The notes under the pieces are model-generated. The model did not search any database. It saw nothing but the letters and a program-made list of their open reading frames with translations, and was not told the origin of the DNA. Below are positions 59,309 through 64,000 of a stretch of 64,000 bases of DNA, one piece after another. The number at the start of each line of letters is the position of its first letter. Within the stretch, counting starts at the first letter, position 1. The translations under genes were made by a program, and so were the position numbers. Source of the DNA: Liolophura sinensis (Eukaryota; Mollusca; Polyplacophora; Chitonida; Chitonidae); assembly GCF_032854445.1 (NCBI RefSeq), contig NW_027018087.1, positions 23,314 to 87,313 of the forward strand. Reading direction: 5' to 3'.

Positions 59309-61509
59309 CTCTTACCAGCAGCACTGGAACAGTTTTTCCACTTTTGCATTTTTGCCTGGTCTTTTTGTTAATTGAAATCGGCTACACTGTACTCTGTACA
59401 ATCGCGACTGGTCATTACTATATTCAACTTTTGACTATAAGTTATGTGCCCTTCGGTAGCCCAGAAGACCTGAAATCTTTGGGCTAAGCCCATTTAACTC
59501 ACCCAGCAATTGTCTTACTTCTAAGTGCAAGACAATTTCAATGTCTTTATCTACGTGTAGAAAAACCAGACCATTTGTACATAAAAAACACAAGGTACTT
59601 GATACAGTCTGCTGTAAAAAGTACAACTGAACACTGACCCACATTTATAAGGTGCCAAAAGATGTGGAATTGGGCCAGGCATCGGCAGCTGTTAAAAAAT
59701 TGCAAATATCCCTGGTTTCCATGGAGTAAGAGCCGTTGCTGGGCACGTGATTATGACATCAATGATCATTGATCTGTCGCTACAGCCAAAAGTATTGGTC
59801 GGAGAGCAACGCGGTTTGCACCATTCGATTTCTCGTCACAAAATACGTCGGATTAGGCTCATACAAGTAGCACTGGAACAGTTTTTTTCCACTTTTGCAT
59901 TTTTGCTTCGTCTTTTTGTTAATTGAAATCGGCTACACTGTACTCTGTACAATCGCGACTGGTCATTACTATATTCAACTTTTGACTATAAGTTATGTGC
60001 CCTTCGGTAGCCCAGAAGACGTCAAATCTTTCGGCTAAGCCCATTTAACTCACCCAGCAATTGCCTTACTTTCTAAGTGCAAGACAATCTCAATGTCTTT
60101 ATCTACGTGTAGGAAAACCAGACCATTTGTACATGAAAAACACAAGGTACTTGATACAGTCTGCTGTAAAAAGTACAACTGAACACTTACCCACTTCAGT
60201 AAGGTGCCAAAAGATGCGGAATTGAGCCAGGCATCGGCAGCTGTTGAAAAATTGCAAATTTCCCTGGTTTCCATGGAGTAAGAGCCGTTGCTACGCACGT
60301 GATTATGACATAAATGATCATTCAATTGTCGCTACAGGCAAAAGTGTTGGTCGGAGAGCAACGCGGATTGCACCATTCGATTTCTCGTCACAAAATACGT
60401 CGGATTAGGCTCTTACTAGTAGCACTGAACAGTTTTTCCACTTTTGCATTTTTTGCCTGGTCTTTTTGTTAATTGAAATCGGCTAAACTGTACTCTGTAC
60501 AATCGCGAATGGGCATTACTATATTCAACTTTTGACTATAAGTTATGTGCCCTTCGGTAGCCCAGAAGACCTGAAATCTTTGGGCTAAGCCCATTTAACT
60601 CACCCAGCAATTGCCCTTACTTCTAAGTCCAAGACAATCTCAATGTCTTAATCTACGTGTAGAAAAACCCACACCATTTGTACGTGAAAACCACAAAGTA
60701 CTTGATACAGTCTGCTGTGAAAAGTACAACTAAACACTGACCCACATTTATAAGGTGCCAAAAGATGTGGAATTGGGCCAGGCATCGGCAGCTGTTAAAA
60801 AATTGCAAATATCCCTGGTTTCCATGGAGTAAGAGCCGTTGCTGGGCACGTGATTATGACATCAATGATCAATCAATTGTCGCTACAGCCAAAAGTATTG
60901 GTCGGAGAGCAACGCGGTTTGCACCATTCGATTTCTCGTCACAAAATACGTCGGATTAGCCTCCTACTAGTAGCACTGGAACAGTTTTTCCACTTTTGCA
61001 TTTTTGCCTGGTCTTTTTGTAATTGAAATCGGCTACACTGTACTCTGTACAATCGCGACTGGTCATTACTATATTCAACTTTTGACTATAAGTTATGTGC
61101 CCTTCGGTAGCCCAGAAGACGTCAAATCTTTGGGCTAAGCCCATTTAACTCACCCAGCAATTGCCTTACTTCTAAGTGCAAGGACAATCTCAAAGTCTTT
61201 ATCTACGTGTAGAAAAGCCACACCATTTGTACATAAAAAACACAAGGTTCTTGATACAGTCTGCTGTAAAAAGTACAACTGAACACTAACCCACTTCAGT
61301 AAGGTGCCAAAAGATGCGGAATTGAGCCAGGCATCGGCAGCTGTTGAAAAATTGCAAATTTCCCTGGTTTCCATGGAGTAAGAGCCGTTGCTGGGCACGT
61401 GATTATGACATAAATGATCATTCAGTTGTCACTACAGCCAAAAGTATTGGTCGGAGAGCAACGCGGTTTGCACCATTCGATTTCTCGTCACAAAATACGT
61501 CGGATTAGC
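59309..61509. repeat. Four-monomer S-T-U-V unit, second extra copy (m109-m112)
   Basis: Starts are 59309, 59858, 60410 and 60961. S, T, U and V follow directly after the preceding V, as at 49967-52167. S is exactly 549 bp; the others carry one-base indels such as a T7 run in m110, 'actgaac' and 'aaaccc' in m111, and 'gtaattg' and 'aaggacaatc' in m112. V here is the ordinary V, with 'cattcagttgtc', and leads into type W instead of P. Confidence 0.9.
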
Positions 61510-63701
61510 CTCCTACTAGTAGCACTGGAACAGTTTTTCCACTTTTGCATTTTTGCTTCGTCTTTTTGTTAATTGAAATCGGCTAAACAGTACTCTGTAC
61601 AATCGCGACTGGTCATTACTATATTCAACTTTTGACTATAAGTTATGTGCCCTTCGGTAGCCCAGAAGACGTCAAATCTTTGAGCTAAGCCCATTTAACT
61701 CACCCAGCAATTGCCTTACTTCTAAGTGCAAGACAATCTCAATGTCTTTATCTACGTGTAGAAAAACCACACCATTTCTACGTGGAAAAACAACAAGGTA
61801 CTTGATACAGTCTGCTGTAAAAAGTACAACTGAACACTAACCCACTTCAGTAAGGTGCCAAAAGATGCGGAATTGAGCCAGGCATCGGCAGCTGTTGAAA
61901 AAATGCAAATTTCCTGGTTTCCATGGAGTAAGAAGCCGTTGCTACGCACGTGATTATGACATAAATGATCATTCAATTGTCGCTACAGCCAAAAGTATTG
62001 GTCGGAGAGCAACGCGGATTGCACCATTCGATTTCTCGTCACAAAATACGTCGGATTAGGCTCTTACTAGTAGCACTGCAACAGTTTTTCCACTTTTGCA
62101 TTTTTGCTGGTGTTTTTGTAATTGAAATCGGCTACACTGTACTCTGTACAATCGCGACTGGTCATTACTATATTCAACTTTTGACTATAAGTTATGTGCC
62201 CTTCGGTAGCCAGAAGACCTGAAATCTTTGGGCTAAGCCCATTTAACTCACCCAGCAATTGCCTTACTTCTAAGTCCAAGACAATCTCAATGTCTTAATC
62301 TACGTGTAGAAAAACCACACCATTTGTACGTGAAAACCACAAAGTACTTGATACAGTCTGCTGTGAAAAGTACAATAAACACTGACCCACATTTATAAGG
62401 TGCCAAAAGATGTGGAATTGGGCCAGGCATCGGCAGCTGTTAAAAAATTGCAAATATCCCTGGTTTCCATGGAGTAAGAGCCGTTGCTGGGCACGTGATT
62501 ATGACATCAATGATCAATCAATTGTCGCTACAGCCAAAAGTATTGGTCGGAGAGCAACGCGGTTTGCACCATTCGATTTCTCGTCACAAAATACGTCGGA
62601 TTAGCCTCCTACTAGTAGCACTGGAACAGTTTTTCCACTTTTGCATTTTTGCCTGGTCTTTTTGTTAATTGAAATCGGCTAAACTGTACTCTGTACAATC
62701 GCGACTGGTCATTACTATATTCAACTTTTGACTATAAGTTATGTGCCCTTCGGTAGCCAGAAGACGTCAAATCTTTGGGCTAAGCCCATTTAACTCACCC
62801 AGCAATTGCCTTACTTCTAAGTGCAAGACCAATCTCAAAGTCTTTATCTACGTGTAGAAAAGCCACACCATTTGTACATAAAAAACACAAGGTTCTTGAT
62901 ACAGTCTGCTGTAAAAAGTACAACTGAACACTAACCCACTTCAGTAAGGTGCCAAAAGATGCGGAATTGAGCCAGGCATCGGCAGCTGTTGAAAAATTGC
63001 AAATTTCCCTGGTTTCCATGGAGTAAGAGCCGTTGCTGGGCACGTGATTATACATAAATGATCATTCAGTTGTCACTACAGCCAAAAGTATTGGTCGGAG
63101 AGCAACGCGGTTTGCACCATTCGATTTCTCGTCACAAAATACGTCGGATTAGCCTCCTACTAGTAGCACTGGAACAGTTTTTCCACTTTTGCATTTTTGC
63201 TTCGTCTTTTGTTAATTGAAATCGGCTAAACTGTACTCTGTACAATCGCGACTGGTCATTACTATATTCAACTTTTGACTATAAGTTATGTGCCCTTCGG
63301 TAGCCCAGAAGACGTCAAATCTTTGAGCTAAGCCCATTTAACTCACCCAGCAATTGCCTTACTTCTAAGTGCAAGACAATCTCAATGTCTTTATCTACGT
63401 GTAGAAAAACCACACCATTTCTACGTGAAAACAACAAGGTACTTGATACAGTCTGCTGTAAAAAGTACAACTGAACACTAACCCACTTCAGTAAGGTGCC
63501 AAAAGATGCGGAATTGAGCAGGCATCGGCAGCTGTTGAAAAAAATGCAAATTTCCCTGGTTTCCATGGAGTAAGAGCCGTTACTACGCACGTGATTATGA
63601 CATAATGATCATTCAATTGTCGCTACAGCCAAAAGTATTGGTCGGAGAGCAACCGCGGATTGCACCATTCGATTTCTCGTCACAAAAATACGTCGATTAG
63701 G
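61510..63701. repeat. W, X/U fusion, V, W monomers (m113-m116), noisy
   Basis: Starts are 61510, 62061, 62606 and 63154. m113 and m116 are type W ('ttgagctaag', 'tttctacgtg', 'aaaatgc', 'acgcacg'). m114 begins as type X ('ctgcaacag', 'tggtgttttt') and becomes type U ('gtccaag', 'cttaatctac', 'aaagtac', form B) by about 62270; it is 545 bp with four one-base losses. m115 is type V. The V-W pairs echo m13-m14 at the left of the window. Confidence 0.87.
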
Positions 63702-64000
63702 CTCTTACTAGTAGCACTGCAACAGTTTTTCCACTTTTGCATTTTTGCCTGGTGTTTTTGTTAATTGAAATCGGCTACACTGTACTCTGTACAATCGCGA
63801 CTGGTCATTACTATATTCAACTTTTGACTATAAGTTATGTGCCCCTTCGGTAGCCCAGAAGACCTGAAAATCTTTGGGCTAAGCCCATTTAACTCACCCA
63901 GCAATTTGCCTTACTTCTAAGTGCAAGACAATCTCAATGTCTTTATCTACGTGTAGAAAAACCACACCATTTCTACGTGAAAAACACAAGGTACTTGATA
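63702..64000. repeat. Partial monomer m117, type X, cut by the window edge
   Basis: It has the X markers 'ctgcaacag', 'ggtgttttt' and 'gacctg' seen in m23, and then 'tttctacgtgaaaaac' as in m3. Single-base insertions appear at 'gccccttcgg', 'gacctgaaaatc' and 'gcaatttgcc'. The form (A, B or C) cannot be read because the diagnostic region lies beyond the edge. Confidence 0.88.

Larger units (their letters stand above)
1..64000. repeat. 549-bp tandem satellite array, 116 full monomers plus one partial
   Basis: The same sequence recurs every 549 bases, always in the same orientation, with no break. Landmarks seen in nearly every copy, in order, are 'ctcttac', TGTAC-TCT-GTACA, 'cccttcggtagccc', TCTAC-GT-GTAGA, 'ggcatcggcagctgtt', 'tttccatggagtaag', CACGTG, 'aagtattggtcggagag' and 'cgtcacaaaatacgtcgg'. 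Monomers outside the noisy patches are exactly 549 bp; three (m2, m18, m20) are 550 bp because a T5 run is T6. G+C is about 41-42%. No internal sub-period is visible by eye. Arrays of this kind are typical of eukaryotic heterochromatin (general knowledge). Family and species are not recognised. The monomer start is my own arbitrary phase. Confidence 0.99.

Noticed and set aside
1-64000. A giant repetitive protein gene, since 549 is divisible by 3
   Set aside because: Every frame on both strands meets stop codons in each monomer, so no frame continues through the array.
1-64000. CRISPR array
   Set aside because: The repeat is 549 bp with no unique spacers between short direct repeats.
1-64000. 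rDNA intergenic spacer subrepeats
   Set aside because: No rRNA sequence or spacer promoter context is visible anywhere in the 64 kb.

Overview
The whole 64 kb window is one uninterrupted tandem satellite array. A 549-bp monomer is repeated head to tail in a single orientation from the first base to the last. I count 116 complete monomers plus a 299-base partial one at the right edge. I number them m1 (1-549) to m117 (63702-64000), taking the start at the 'ctcttac'-like junction that follows 'ggattag'. I see no gene, RNA gene, transposon, inversion or unique sequence. G+C is about 41-42% (199 of 480 bases counted over 61-540). A homogeneous array this long with nested higher-order repeats points to eukaryotic heterochromatin, for example a centromeric, pericentromeric, subtelomeric or sex/B-chromosome block. 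I do not recognise the satellite family and cannot name the organism.

Monomers fall into two main subfamilies and one minor one, told apart by linked variants in the second half. Form A (about 63 copies) has 'cacttcag', 'gcggaattgagcc' and 'gttgaaaaattg'. Form B (about 46 copies) has 'cacattta', 'gtggaattgggcc' and 'gttaaaaaattg'. Form C (6 copies) has 'ccacagacccacatgaat' with an A-like remainder. Forms A and B are mixed irregularly on the left and alternate almost strictly from about 46 kb to 61.5 kb.

Above the monomer level the array is a patchwork of short higher-order repeats (HORs). It holds a 6-monomer unit with a partial second copy (1-4393) and a run of four nearly identical monomers (7688-9884). 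A C/B pair is duplicated (15376-17571), and a 5-monomer unit occurs three times (18670-27996). A 3-monomer unit occurs three times (27997-32937), followed by a 2-monomer duplication (32938-34584). Another 5-monomer unit occurs twice (36781-42270). On the right is a 7-monomer unit, which I letter P-Q-R-S-T-U-V, with its S-T-U-V part separately amplified (46110-61509). The V and W monomer types of the left side (6590-7687) return at the right edge (60961-63701). Several monomers are in-register fusions of two neighbouring types, as expected from unequal crossover or gene conversion.

Sequence quality is uneven. Long stretches have monomers of exactly 549 bp. Others (21964-25251, 42271-48312, 48862-52718, 57111-64000) carry many one-base insertions and deletions, mostly in homopolymers, which looks like unpolished long-read assembly. 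Small open reading frames recur with the 549-bp period but look like by-products of the repeat and are not annotated as genes. Recurrent short dyads in the monomer (a 30-nt stem-loop, a 16-bp palindrome in form B, a CACGTG site) are the best candidates for functional elements.
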